Positions 16,923 through 26,300 of a DNA stretch of 64,000 nucleotides are shown one piece after another. The notes below the pieces were generated by a model that was given only the letters and a program-made list of their open reading frames with translations, did not search any database and was not told the origin of the DNA. The translations under genes were made by a program, and so were the position numbers. This stretch comes from JABMMZ01 sp044377005 (GTDB taxonomy: Bacteria > Bacteroidota > Bacteroidia > NS11-12g > UBA955). Location: the NCBI GenBank assembly GCA_044377005.1, contig JBILJV010000003.1, positions 36,554-100,553 on the forward strand, written 5' to 3'. Each line of letters begins with the position of its first letter. Positions within the stretch are counted from its first letter, which is position 1.

Positions 16923-16951
16923 AAAAATAAAAATTATATTATTTTTGTAAG

Positions 16952-19066
16952 TTGTTTTTAATTAAATCGTTTTTTACCTTAGTTTTATTTTTTTCCGCCA
17001 TGTTTATATATGGTGCAAGACCCACTGTGCACTCATCTAACTTAACTTTTAACAACTTAACGTGCAATTCTGTCATTATTCAATGGACAAGTGGAAACGG
17101 TTCAGCTAGAGTTATTATTGCAAAAGAAGCCTCTACGCCTGATTACGAACCGGTGGATGGCTCACAATACACACCCAATAAAGATTTTGGCAAATCGATA
17201 GAATACGGCGTAAAAAACTATATTATTTACAATTCGAATGGAACCAACTTTGTAAAAGTAGACAGTCTTAAACCAGGCAAAACCTATTATTTTACGATTG
17301 TTGAACATGACAATAATTCCAATAGTACACTTTATTATACCAATAATCCTCCTACAGTTAGCGTAACTACACATTCTCTAAATCTAAATTTTAATATTAC
17401 TTATTTTGACAGTTGTCAACAAAAAAACCTATACGAATTTACCAATACTTCAACTGCAAGTTTTTCAGGCGTAACGTACACTTTTGACTTTGGAAATGGC
17501 AATACTTCTTCTAGTAGCCCTGTTCAAAGAAGCTTCACAAATGCAGGTCTTGTCCCAGTTAGGATATCAGCTAACCCCTCATTAGGTTGCCCTAATTTAG
17601 TTTCCAAAAATGTTAGAGTTTACAACAAAAAAGTAGCTTTTATTGATTTTAATATATTTGATGACACTGTCCAATGTTTAGAAGGCAATTATTTTGATAT
17701 TGACCCAACCCCTGTAACTTCTCCATTACTAGCCTCCTATCGTTACAATTGGGATTTTGGAGATGGAAAATCTTCTTCATTTAAACGAATGAAAAAAACA
17801 TATGATGCAAGTGGTCGATATAAAGTTCAATTGGAGATTTTAACTAATGTTAACCTACAACCAACAGGTTGTCGTGATACTTTAAGATTCGATTTAGTGG
17901 TATTACCTAATCCTGCTGGAAGTGTTATTGTTAATCAAGAAAAACAGTGTTCTACAAACAATAATTTCATCTTTGAAAATCCTGACAATTCGCTCACTTT
18001 TTATAAATGGTATTTTAGTACAGGTGATTCAAGCTCATCAAGAATAATTAGCAAAAGCTTTAACAGTGTCAACAAATTCAAAGTTATACATGTAGCATTT
18101 TCTAAAGATGGATGCAAAGGAAAAGACACTATAGAAGTAGAAGTTTTAAAAAACCTTGATGCAACATTTACAGGCTTAGATACAATCTATTGCAAGAGCA
18201 ATAACCCCGTAACTTTAAATACAACAATGCCAAATGGTGTATTTAGCGGTTACAACATTGTGAACAATACACTTTTACCAAATACACCTGGAACCTATTC
18301 TCTTAAATATTTACTAAAAGACCAATATTGTGCAGATTCTACTGAAAAGAATTTTAAAATCTCAGACAATCCCCAACCATTTATAGGCAGGGACACAGCA
18401 ATCTGTTCTACAGGAACCTATTTTTTAGACGCAAATCACAATGGCACTTATTTATGGAATACAGGAGAAACAAGTAAAACGATAGGCATCAATCAATCTG
18501 GAACTTATGGAGTTATTGTTACTGAAGGTTTGTGCAAAGGTTCTGACTCAATACAATTAATTTTCTCTACAGTTCCTACAGTTAACTTAGGAAGAGATAC
18601 AATATTGTGCAAAGGAGGTAGTTTAAAACTAGTAGCTACTAATCCTCGATCTATATACCAATGGAACACAGGTAGCAAAGATAGTTTTGTATACACCTTC
18701 AATTCTGGCAAATATAAAGTTACAGTTAGTAATCCATGTGGAGTAGCTTCAGACTCTATTAATATTTCTGTTCAAGGTGATTATTGCGACTTGTTTATGG
18801 CGAGTGCATTTACCCCAGGAAACGATTTACTAAATAATGTGTTCATTCCAAGAGGTAGAAATATAACAGTGAAACTCTTTCAAATATACAACCGTTGGGG
18901 TGAATTGGTGTTTGAAACCGATCAAAGTAATGTAGGATGGGATGGTACCTATAATAACAACAATGCAGATATGGGACTCTATATCTGGAAATTATTTTAC
19001 ACAGTTCCAAACGGACCATATGTAAAAAAGAGCAATGCCTTTGGTCAAGTATTACTCATTAGATAA
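16952..19066 (+). CDS. PKD-domain protein with T9SS type B sorting domain
   Basis: This 704-residue surface or secreted protein has a signal peptide (residues 1-20, ending MFIYGA) and an FN3-like domain at about 25-135 (NSVIIQWTSGNG, PGKTYYFTIVEHD). PKD-like units follow, with YTFDFGNGNT near 180 and YNWDFGDGKS near 268, then Ig-like segments with a repeated GRDT motif. The C-terminal gliding-motility-associated domain spans about 615-704 (FTPGNDLLNNVF, IYNRWGELVFET, final LLIR). That domain directs export by the type IX system. The start is TTG at 16952, because the first ATG lies inside the signal peptide. Nearby genes give no ligand. Confidence 0.88.
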   Translation: MFLIKSFFTLVLFFSAMFIYGARPTVHSSNLTFNNLTCNSVIIQWTSGNGSARVIIAKEASTPDYEPVDGSQYTPNKDFGKSIEYGVKNYIIYNSNGTNFVKVDSLKPGKTYYFTIVEHDNNSNSTLYYTNNPPTVSVTTHSLNLNFNITYFDSCQQKNLYEFTNTSTASFSGVTYTFDFGNGNTSSSSPVQRSFTNAGLVPVRISANPSLGCPNLVSKNVRVYNKKVAFIDFNIFDDTVQCLEGNYFDIDPTPVTSPLLASYRYNWDFGDGKSSSFKRMKKTYDASGRYKVQLEILTNVNLQPTGCRDTLRFDLVVLPNPAGSVIVNQEKQCSTNNNFIFENPDNSLTFYKWYFSTGDSSSSRIISKSFNSVNKFKVIHVAFSKDGCKGKDTIEVEVLKNLDATFTGLDTIYCKSNNPVTLNTTMPNGVFSGYNIVNNTLLPNTPGTYSLKYLLKDQYCADSTEKNFKISDNPQPFIGRDTAICSTGTYFLDANHNGTYLWNTGETSKTIGINQSGTYGVIVTEGLCKGSDSIQLIFSTVPTVNLGRDTILCKGGSLKLVATNPRSIYQWNTGSKDSFVYTFNSGKYKVTVSNPCGVASDSINISVQGDYCDLFMASAFTPGNDLLNNVFIPRGRNITVKLFQIYNRWGELVFETDQSNVGWDGTYNNNNADMGLYIWKLFYTVPNGPYVKKSNAFGQVLLIR

Positions 19067-19073
19067 TAAGTAT

Positions 19074-20306
19074 TTAAATTGCTTGACTTAAAATAGTTTT
19101 TTCAATTATATCACAACATTCGTGAACTTGAGCTTCCGTAATAATAAGTGGAGGTGCAAATCTAATAATATGGTCATGAGTTTGTTTTGCTAATAAACCA
19201 TTTTTTAGCAAATCTAAACAAATATGATAAGCAGTTTTGTTTTCACCAAAAGGCTTAATAACCACAGCATTGAGCAGCCCTTTCCCTCTTACAATTTCTA
19301 CTATTGGAGAGTTTATAGCACTTAATCTTGCCCTAAATAGTTCACCCATTTTGTATGCATTTTCAGTCAATTTCTCCTCTTGAATTACTTTTAAAGAAGC
19401 AATAGCAACCGCACAAGCCAAAGGGTTTCCTCCAAAAGTACTTCCATGTTCGCCAGGATTAATGACATCCATTATAGATTTACTAGTCAAAACAGCAGAT
19501 ACAGGCAATACCCCTCCACCCAAAGCTTTCCCTAAAATCAAAATATCGGGCTTTACTCCTTCATACTCGCAAGCCAACAATTTACCAGTTCGACCTATAC
19601 CAGTTTGAACTTCATCTGCAATAAACAGAACATTGTGTTCTTTACACATCTGATAAGCTTTTGATAAATAACCATCAGAGGGCACCACTACACCAGCTTC
19701 ACCCTGAATTGGTTCCAACATAAATCCTGCAACATTTGGATCTTTTAATGCAATAGCAAGAGCTTCTAAATTATCATAAGGTATAATTTCGAATCCAGGC
19801 GTAAATGGACCAAAATTATTAGAACTTTTAGGATCAGTGCTTGAACTTACAGCTGCTATCGTTCTACCCCAAAAATTATTTTCTACAAAAATTATTTTTG
19901 CTTTATTTGATTCAACTCCTTTGACTTCATAAGCCCATTTTCTACAAATTTTTATAGCTGTTTCCCCACCTTCAACTCCTGTATTCATTGGCAACACTTT
20001 TTCGTATGAAAAGTAATTACAAATAAATTCAGAATATTCAGCCAACAAACTATTATGAAAAGCCCTTGAAGTCAATGTTAAATTTTGGGCTTGACTTGTT
20101 AAGGCGTCAATTATGGCAGGATGGCAATGACCTTGATTAACAGCACTGTATGCAGACAAACAATCATAGTAAGGTTTACCCTCAACATCCCACACCATAA
20201 TCCCTTTTCCCTTTTGAAGGACTACAGGCAAAGGATGATAGTTGTGTGCATTGTAAAGATTTTCCTTTTCAATAAAAAACTGACTGTTTAAAGATGAATG
20301 ATTCAT
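19074..20306 (-). CDS. rocD: Ornithine--oxo-acid aminotransferase
   Basis: This PLP enzyme converts ornithine and 2-oxoglutarate to glutamate semialdehyde and glutamate. The 410-residue product has the class III aminotransferase features ALGGGVLPVSAVLTS, with the PLP Lys in LILGKALGGG, and ADEVQTGIGRTGKLLA with the cofactor Asp. YNAHNYHPLPVVL near the N-terminus is typical of RocD. I use the ATG at 20306. A longer reading from a TTG at 20354 runs through the hairpin at 20327-20350. The gene is downstream of sucD on the same strand. Confidence 0.93.
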   Translation of the reverse strand: MNHSSLNSQFFIEKENLYNAHNYHPLPVVLQKGKGIMVWDVEGKPYYDCLSAYSAVNQGHCHPAIIDALTSQAQNLTLTSRAFHNSLLAEYSEFICNYFSYEKVLPMNTGVEGGETAIKICRKWAYEVKGVESNKAKIIFVENNFWGRTIAAVSSSTDPKSSNNFGPFTPGFEIIPYDNLEALAIALKDPNVAGFMLEPIQGEAGVVVPSDGYLSKAYQMCKEHNVLFIADEVQTGIGRTGKLLACEYEGVKPDILILGKALGGGVLPVSAVLTSKSIMDVINPGEHGSTFGGNPLACAVAIASLKVIQEEKLTENAYKMGELFRARLSAINSPIVEIVRGKGLLNAVVIKPFGENKTAYHICLDLLKNGLLAKQTHDHIIRFAPPLIITEAQVHECCDIIEKTILSQAI

Positions 20307-20326
20307 AATACTTATAGAATAAATAT

Positions 20327-20350
20327 GCCCTCCAATTTGAATTGGAGGGC
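20327..20350 (-). terminator. Hairpin between sucD and rocD
   Basis: A perfect 10-bp GC-containing stem (20327-20336 with 20341-20350) has a 4-base loop. On the minus strand it follows sucD by 26 bp and precedes the rocD ATG by 20 bp. The trailing bases are AT-rich without a long T-run, so it may be a partial terminator or attenuator. Confidence 0.6.
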
Positions 20351-20376
20351 ACAAATTAATTTTTTGTTTATATAAT

Positions 20377-21267
20377 TTAAGCTTTTGCTTTTGCGCCTAA
20401 AACTTCAACCATTTTTGCGCCAATTTCTGCAGGAGATTCAACAACATGAATTCCACATTCGCGCATAATTGCCATTTTTGCAGCAGCAGTATCGTCTTTA
20501 CCACCAACTATTGCACCAGCGTGACCCATTCTTCTACCAGCAGGAGCAGTTTGACCAGCGATAAAACCAACAACAGGCTTAGTTCCATGAGCCTGAATCC
20601 ATCTAGCAGCTTCAGCTTCCATTCCTCCACCAATTTCACCAATCATGATTATTCCATCAGTATCTGGGTCGTTCATTAACATTTCAACCGCTTGTTTGGT
20701 ACTAGTTCCAATAATTGGATCACCACCAATTCCTATTGCAGTACTTTGACCTAAACCAGCTTTAGTAATTTGATCAACCGCTTCATAAGTTAAAGTTCCT
20801 GATTTTGAAACAATGCCTATTCTACCTGGATTAAATATAAAACCAGGCATAATTCCAACTTTAGCACCACCCGGAGTCATTACACCAGGACAATTTGGAC
20901 CTATTAAGGTACAAGATTTATCACTTAAATAATCTTTAACTTTAATCATATCCTTAGTTGGAATACCTTCAGTAATACAAACTATCACTGCTATTCCAGC
21001 ATCAGCAGCTTCTAAAATAGCGTCAGCGGCAAAAGCTGGAGGAACGAAAATAATAGAAACATTAGCATTTGTAGCTTTAACTGCTTCTTGAACAGTATTA
21101 AAAATTGGTTTATTTAAATCGGGATGTAAGCTTCCTCCTTTTCCTGGAGTAACACCACCAACTACATTTGTACCATATTCTATCATTTGAGAAGCATGAA
21201 AAGTTCCTTCTTTACCTGTAAATCCTTGAACAATTACCTTTGAGTTTTTATCAACCAATACTGACAT
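20377..21267 (-). CDS. sucD: Succinyl-CoA synthetase alpha subunit (ADP-forming)
   Basis: SucD forms the CoA-binding and phosphohistidine half of the TCA-cycle enzyme that makes ATP or GTP from succinyl-CoA. The 296-residue product has the CoA site GFTGKEGTFHASQM, GPNCPGVMTPG, and the phosphorylated His in RRMGHAGAIVGG near residue 247. The beta subunit gene sucC is not adjacent, and I do not see it in the window. The product of this step, succinate, is the substrate of the SdhCAB complex encoded at 4.9-8.5 kb. Confidence 0.97.
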   Translation of the reverse strand: MSVLVDKNSKVIVQGFTGKEGTFHASQMIEYGTNVVGGVTPGKGGSLHPDLNKPIFNTVQEAVKATNANVSIIFVPPAFAADAILEAADAGIAVIVCITEGIPTKDMIKVKDYLSDKSCTLIGPNCPGVMTPGGAKVGIMPGFIFNPGRIGIVSKSGTLTYEAVDQITKAGLGQSTAIGIGGDPIIGTSTKQAVEMLMNDPDTDGIIMIGEIGGGMEAEAARWIQAHGTKPVVGFIAGQTAPAGRRMGHAGAIVGGKDDTAAAKMAIMRECGIHVVESPAEIGAKMVEVLGAKAKA

Positions 21268-21290
21268 GACTTGTTTTTATTTTGTTGGCG

Positions 21291-21298
21291 CAAATATA
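21291..21298 (-). promoter_or_regulatory. Probable -7 box of sucD
   Basis: TATATTTG on the minus strand fits TAnnTTTG and lies 23 bp before the sucD ATG. No clear -33 TTG is visible. Confidence 0.4.
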
Positions 21299-21380
21299 CA
21301 TCAATTAACTTAAAATAATCAGGATATTTTTATAATTTCGCACCTCACAATTATTCACAATAAACACAAAGAATTGTAAA

Positions 21381-21848
21381 ATGAATTTTCAAACCTACCC
21401 CGAACTAATAGAATCTGCACTTGCAACACTTGGATTAAACCCAGTAGAAACTAGATGTGCTGACGAAGGACAATGGATGATTTTTAATGGGGAAACCGAA
21501 ATCTATATTGATCTATGGGAAAATGAGAACGACAATCCTTGGTTATATTTTGAATCTACTGACTCTTTGTTTATGTTCCAAATAATTGCTCCCATTTGTT
21601 TAATGCCTAATGATAAATCAGAGGTGTTTTACGAAGAAATACTTCACAATAATTTAAATATGTTATATGGTTCTTATACCATCAATAAAGAACAAAATAT
21701 ATTGGCTGTAAAATATAGAAGACCTATGACAAATCTGAGCAAAGAAGAAATTATCGACCTAATCGAATGTATCGGTTATTATGCCGAATCAACTTTCGAA
21801 ATACTCAAAGAAAGATATCCTATTCAAAAAATTGCTCAAGAAAATTAA
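21381..21848 (+). CDS. YbjN/type III chaperone-like fold protein
   Basis: This 155-residue cytoplasmic protein has alternating helices and strands like the YbjN / secretion-chaperone-like fold (DEGQWMIFNGETEIYIDLWE, then a long C-terminal helix EEIIDLIECIGYYAEST). I place it there by overall pattern, not by a diagnostic motif. The function is unknown. It is divergent from sucD. A TAATTTCG element at 21333-21340, close to TAnnTTTG, may be its -7 box. The ECF sigma gene follows after 77 bp with its own candidate promoter. Confidence 0.6.
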   Translation: MNFQTYPELIESALATLGLNPVETRCADEGQWMIFNGETEIYIDLWENENDNPWLYFESTDSLFMFQIIAPICLMPNDKSEVFYEEILHNNLNMLYGSYTINKEQNILAVKYRRPMTNLSKEEIIDLIECIGYYAESTFEILKERYPIQKIAQEN

Positions 21849-21863
21849 TTTTTTTTCGACGAA

Positions 21864-21893
21864 GGCAACCTTGATAGGCATAAACACCTCTAA
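21864..21893 (+). promoter_or_regulatory. Candidate autoregulated ECF promoter of the sigma/anti-sigma operon
   Basis: GGCAACC (21864-21870) and TCTAA (21889-21893) are 18 bp apart, an ECF-like -35/-10 geometry. The predicted transcript start lies about 25 nt before the sigma ATG. A near-identical pair stands upstream of the type B protein at 16952. Confidence 0.45.
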
Positions 21894-21925
21894 CCAATCA
21901 GAAAAAAGAAAGAAAAATTGTGTAA

Positions 21926-22474
21926 ATGGCAGATTTCAATACAGAACAACTAAACTTACTTTTAGCCCAATGTATTGACAATCAATCAAAAGCACAAAAA
22001 AAGTTATTTGAAATATTAGCTCCAAGAATGTATGCTATTTGCTTACGTTATGCACAAAATAATGATGAAGCAAAAGATATTTTACAAGAAGGTTTTATCA
22101 AAGTATTTGCAAATCTGAATAAATTTGAACACAAAGGTTCTTTTGAAGGTTGGATAAAAAGGATTTTCATAAATACAAGTATTGAATTTTATAGAAAAAA
22201 TCAAAAACACAATGTTTTAGATAAAATTGAACCATACAATGAAAAAGGAATTGAATCTGATGTACTTTCACTTTTAAAACATGCTGATTTAATGAAATTA
22301 GTTCAATGCTTACCCAATGGCTACAGAACGGTCTTTAATTTATTTGTTGTGGAAGGATATAGTCATGATGAAATTTCTAAAATGTTAAATATATCGGAAA
22401 ATACAAGCAAAAGCCAACTTCATAAAGCAAGACATTTCTTACAAGAGTTAATATTAAAACAAAATTTAAAGTGA
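21926..22474 (+). CDS. ECF-type RNA polymerase sigma factor
   Basis: This 182-residue protein has only the two sigma regions kept by ECF factors. Region 2 is at about residues 20-90 (MYAICLRYAQNNDEAKDILQEGFIKVF, read as its two halves, and FEGWIKRIFINTSIEFYRK). Region 4 is at about 120-175 (LPNGYRTVFNLFVVEGYSHDEIS, NISENTSKSQLHKARHFL). It recruits RNA polymerase to a small regulon and is normally held inactive by a partner. The next gene starts inside its stop codon (GTGA overlap) and encodes a membrane protein with anti-sigma character, so the pair is probably a sigma/anti-sigma switch. The candidate promoter at 21864 suggests autoregulation. Confidence 0.93.
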   Translation: MADFNTEQLNLLLAQCIDNQSKAQKKLFEILAPRMYAICLRYAQNNDEAKDILQEGFIKVFANLNKFEHKGSFEGWIKRIFINTSIEFYRKNQKHNVLDKIEPYNEKGIESDVLSLLKHADLMKLVQCLPNGYRTVFNLFVVEGYSHDEISKMLNISENTSKSQLHKARHFLQELILKQNLK

Positions 22475-23364
22475 GTATTAAAAACGACATACAAGCATTT
22501 GACCAGATTTTCAAAAATCAACTGGAAGAAGCAAGTGTAAATCCTCCTGTAGGCTTATGGGAGTCTATTGCCCCGCAAACTGCCCCTTTAAAAACCGTTA
22601 CTACCGCGAGTAAATGGGGTGCTACATGGCTTAAAACATTATTAATTTCTGGTACATTAGGAATTAGTTCCTTATTAACATATAAATACTACCAAACAAA
22701 ACCAAAGATTAAACAAAACTATCCTATTGTTTCTGAAGAAATAGTAAAACAACCAAATATATCAATGGATGAAACTATTCCTGAGTTAGTTGAAATTAAA
22801 AATAAAAAGTTAAATACTGATAAAAAATCTATCCCAAATAATGTACTATCCAATTTATCTGATTTAAAAAAAGAAGTTATTAGAGATGATGAAAAAACAA
22901 ATGATATTGTAAAGGAAAGTATTTTAAATTCAGGCATTTTAAACATCCCTAAAAACATCATTCCTTCAATAATAAATTCTACTCAAATAAATGAGAACAT
23001 TGCAACAGAAGAAGAAAATGGGGATTTGATGTATATACTAGAAAAGAGTTCAACTTTTGAAGAAGAAAACAAGATAACAGTAGTTAACAGTGATATCAAT
23101 ATCCCTAACGTAGTGACACCAAATGGAGATGGATTGAACGATACATACTTTGTTGAAATACAAGGAGAAGAATATTTTGAAATGGTGATATACAATTCAA
23201 AAATGGAGAAATTATTTGAAACAAAATCAAAAAACAAAGCTTGGGATTGTAAATTACCCAATGGCGAGTTCGCAACATCTGGTAATTACACTGTGTTTTT
23301 AAAATATAAATTTCACAATCAAGAAATTGAGAGTCAATACATTAAACTTAAGGTCATAAAATAA
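22471..23364 (+). CDS. Membrane anti-sigma-like protein with type B sorting-like periplasmic domain
   Basis: This 297-residue protein has no cleavable signal. The N-terminal 50 residues are cytoplasmic and contain PPVGLWESIAPQT, a pattern seen in small cytoplasmic tails of Bacteroidota proteins encoded after ECF sigma genes. One membrane helix follows (about 53-71), then a polar, Asn/Glu/Lys-rich linker (about 75-208). The end (210-297) matches the gliding-motility-associated C-terminal domain: NVVTPNGDGLNDTYFV, then MVIYNSKMEKLFE, then a strand pattern to the last residue. The usual RWG is SKM here, WDG is WDC, and the end is VIK rather than IIR. The start is GTG, overlapping the sigma stop. 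I infer a tethered sensor. Direct anti-sigma activity is not shown by the sequence. Confidence 0.75.
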   Translation: MSIKNDIQAFDQIFKNQLEEASVNPPVGLWESIAPQTAPLKTVTTASKWGATWLKTLLISGTLGISSLLTYKYYQTKPKIKQNYPIVSEEIVKQPNISMDETIPELVEIKNKKLNTDKKSIPNNVLSNLSDLKKEVIRDDEKTNDIVKESILNSGILNIPKNIIPSIINSTQINENIATEEENGDLMYILEKSSTFEEENKITVVNSDINIPNVVTPNGDGLNDTYFVEIQGEEYFEMVIYNSKMEKLFETKSKNKAWDCKLPNGEFATSGNYTVFLKYKFHNQEIESQYIKLKVIK

Positions 23365-23394
23365 TATTTGGAAAAAACAAAAAATGAACATAAT

Positions 23395-26300
23395 ATGCAA
23401 ACTGAAAATAGTATGAATAAAATAAGACAACTAGTTAAATTTGGCAAAGGGATTGGCGTAATGATAGCCTTCCTTTTCGTCCATTTTGGCGCTAATGCGC
23501 AATGTAGTATCACCGTATCAGGAGCTCCTTGTGTGGGAGAACCGGTGGTGTTTAATTGTAATTCTGTAGGGGCTTCCAATTACAGTTGGAACTTTAATGG
23601 TGAGGGAACAAACACAACCTTATGTAACCCTAGTTTTACATTTAACACTCCAGGACAAAAAACCATCACTTTATCATTAAGATTGGCGAATGGAAGCACA
23701 TGTAACGCTACATACAATCTTGATGTAAAGCCAAAACCAATTATTGATGTTAAACGTATTGTAAATCAAACACAATGCTTTGCCAACAATAGTTTTTGTT
23801 TTACAGATAGTAGTAAATCAGGTGAATCTGGTGGACAAATTTGTAGAACAGTCATTGTATTTGACGATGGTACACGTTACTCTTTTTCTGGCAACGGCCC
23901 TCGTCAGTTTTGTCACTCATTTGGCGATCCAGCAGGTGGAACCTACGGAATGACAATAGAAGTTGAAGATTGTAATGGATGTATTACAAAAACAAGATTA
24001 AATGCAGTTGCAATTGTTCAAGCTTCATTAGGCTTAACATTTACATCTCCACGTCCTCAAAAATGTGATAGCGTTCAATTGTGCGTTACTAACAATTCAA
24101 CCATTCCATTATCTCAAATTACCTCATTTAAATGGGACTGGGGAGATGGTCAAATTACTAATGGTAATTCTTCTACACCTCAATTTTGGGGCAATCCTGG
24201 CAATACTCCTAATAACCCTATTTGTCATTGGTTTTATGCTCAAGGACCTAATGGAGGTAACTTCAATACAAAACTAACTGTAACATCAACCTTTGGTTGT
24301 ACTGAATCATTTACTTTTACAGCGTCAGCAACTAACTTAATTGTAAAACCAGTAATTATTGCAGATCGTGATTCAGTATGTTTCAATGATAAAACGATAC
24401 AATTTAAACTTAAAAATGGTGCAGTACCATTGGCAACTAATCCTGTTTGGAACTTTGGTAACCCACCAAGCGGACCTTTAAATATTGTTAGACAATGGAC
24501 TGGAACTCACGCAGCTTGGGGATTAGGACCATACAAAATAAACTTCTCATTCCAACATCCGATACCTGGTTGTGGAAAAACAGTTTATGATACTATTTTA
24601 GTTATTGGACCACAATCAACTATTGAAGGTGCTCCACCTTCTGGTATGAAATGGTTAATTGACTCATTAAGATACCAATGTGTTATTAAGGATACGGTTA
24701 AATTCTGGAACTTCTCAAAATTCTATCACAATGATAAAGACATGACAGACGATGACTCTGTTACTATTTTAGCAAAAGATAGTATTATGATTAATAAAAC
24801 TACTGGTGCTATTGTAGACCCTAATACAACTGCATTCAATCCTTCAACTCATGAATGGGTTAAACCAGGTTTTAATGCGCCATTGATACATGGATTTAAT
24901 TCCAGACCAAATGGTCAAACGTCATTAACACATCATAAGCAAAAAAGAGGTAATGACTGTACCATACGTCTTTGGGATTTTGATGATGACTATTGTGAAA
25001 AATGTACAACTGACACCAAAAATGGTGTTAATATTGGCAAAAATTGTAAATACAGTAAAGATACATTGCCACAACACTGGTACACTCCTTGGGATTCATT
25101 ATACCAAACTAATTTTGGTTTACGTGCTGAAAATGTATTCCGTTATGACAAAGATTCTGGTTTGTGTTTCCAAAGAAGAATGTGGTCAAATGACTCAGTG
25201 GCAATTATCAGAGATACCTTCTTATTCTATGGTGATAACCCTCTAGGAAATAAAACAAAGGACTCTTCTGTTTTTGCGAATATAGATAATAAAATAAAAG
25301 TACCTTCAGGCGTTCAAGGTAAAGCAAGGATAGATATAACTATTGCAACAAGAGTATATGTACCTTCAGGTGATACTTTATTTGTTGACCCTAACAACGG
25401 TTTCCCTCCAAATAGATGGATTGGACAACGTTATGTTACATTACAACCCGGAACCACTTTGATTCTAAACTCTAAAACAGACAAAGTCCTTTATCATTAT
25501 TGGATTCAATATATTCAAGATACTATTCCTCTTCATATGGTTCAACCTTGGCACAAAGTATGGAAAAAAGATGTAATGACTGGTTACCAAAAGGGTGATA
25601 GTATTAATGCAGATGCTCACCGTCAAAAATTCTATAGTGGAGATGTTGTAAGATGTTTCAATGTTCGTTTAAAACACGTTGACGTTTGTCATCCATTAAA
25701 GTGCGAGCATGAAGCTGTCGCTTCTTTAGCTTTGCAACCACCAAGTGCAAAAAAATTACGTAAAGAAGGTGTTCTATGTTTAGGTGGTGCTCAACAAACG
25801 TATGGTATAACATTTATTTTAGAAGACACGAAACCAGGATGTTCAAGAACTTGGGCTGAAATCAATTATGATACTGCTTTAAATAAAAATGGTTGGGTTC
25901 CATTAATTGGTCCAAACTTAGGTGCTGGTCAGGTTTCTACAGGTAATTTACCTCCAGTAAATCCTCCATATTTAGGTTATAACTTAGGTGGTCCTGCTCC
26001 AGGCCGTTTCTCTAAACAGTTTACTGTTGATGATATTAAAGATACAACAACAGGTTATATCAATGTAGGTTTAATTGTTGGAAGTGGAATGTGGACTAAT
26101 AATTTAAATAATGGTATTAATCCTAATACATGGGGATACCCAACAGGATGTAGTGATACTGTTTATTACAACAAATTTGCACGTTTCCCAATCTTAGATA
26201 ATAACTTTAGAATTATTAAACCTAAAGAAGGTGATCAATTTACAAAAATCTGTAGAAAAGATACCATTTGCTTAACTACGAATGTTTGGAACAGATCTTA

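Noticed and set aside
20307..20354. Longer rocD reading from a TTG at 20354.
   Set aside because: The extra codons run through the hairpin at 20327-20350, and the family N-terminus fits the ATG at 20306.
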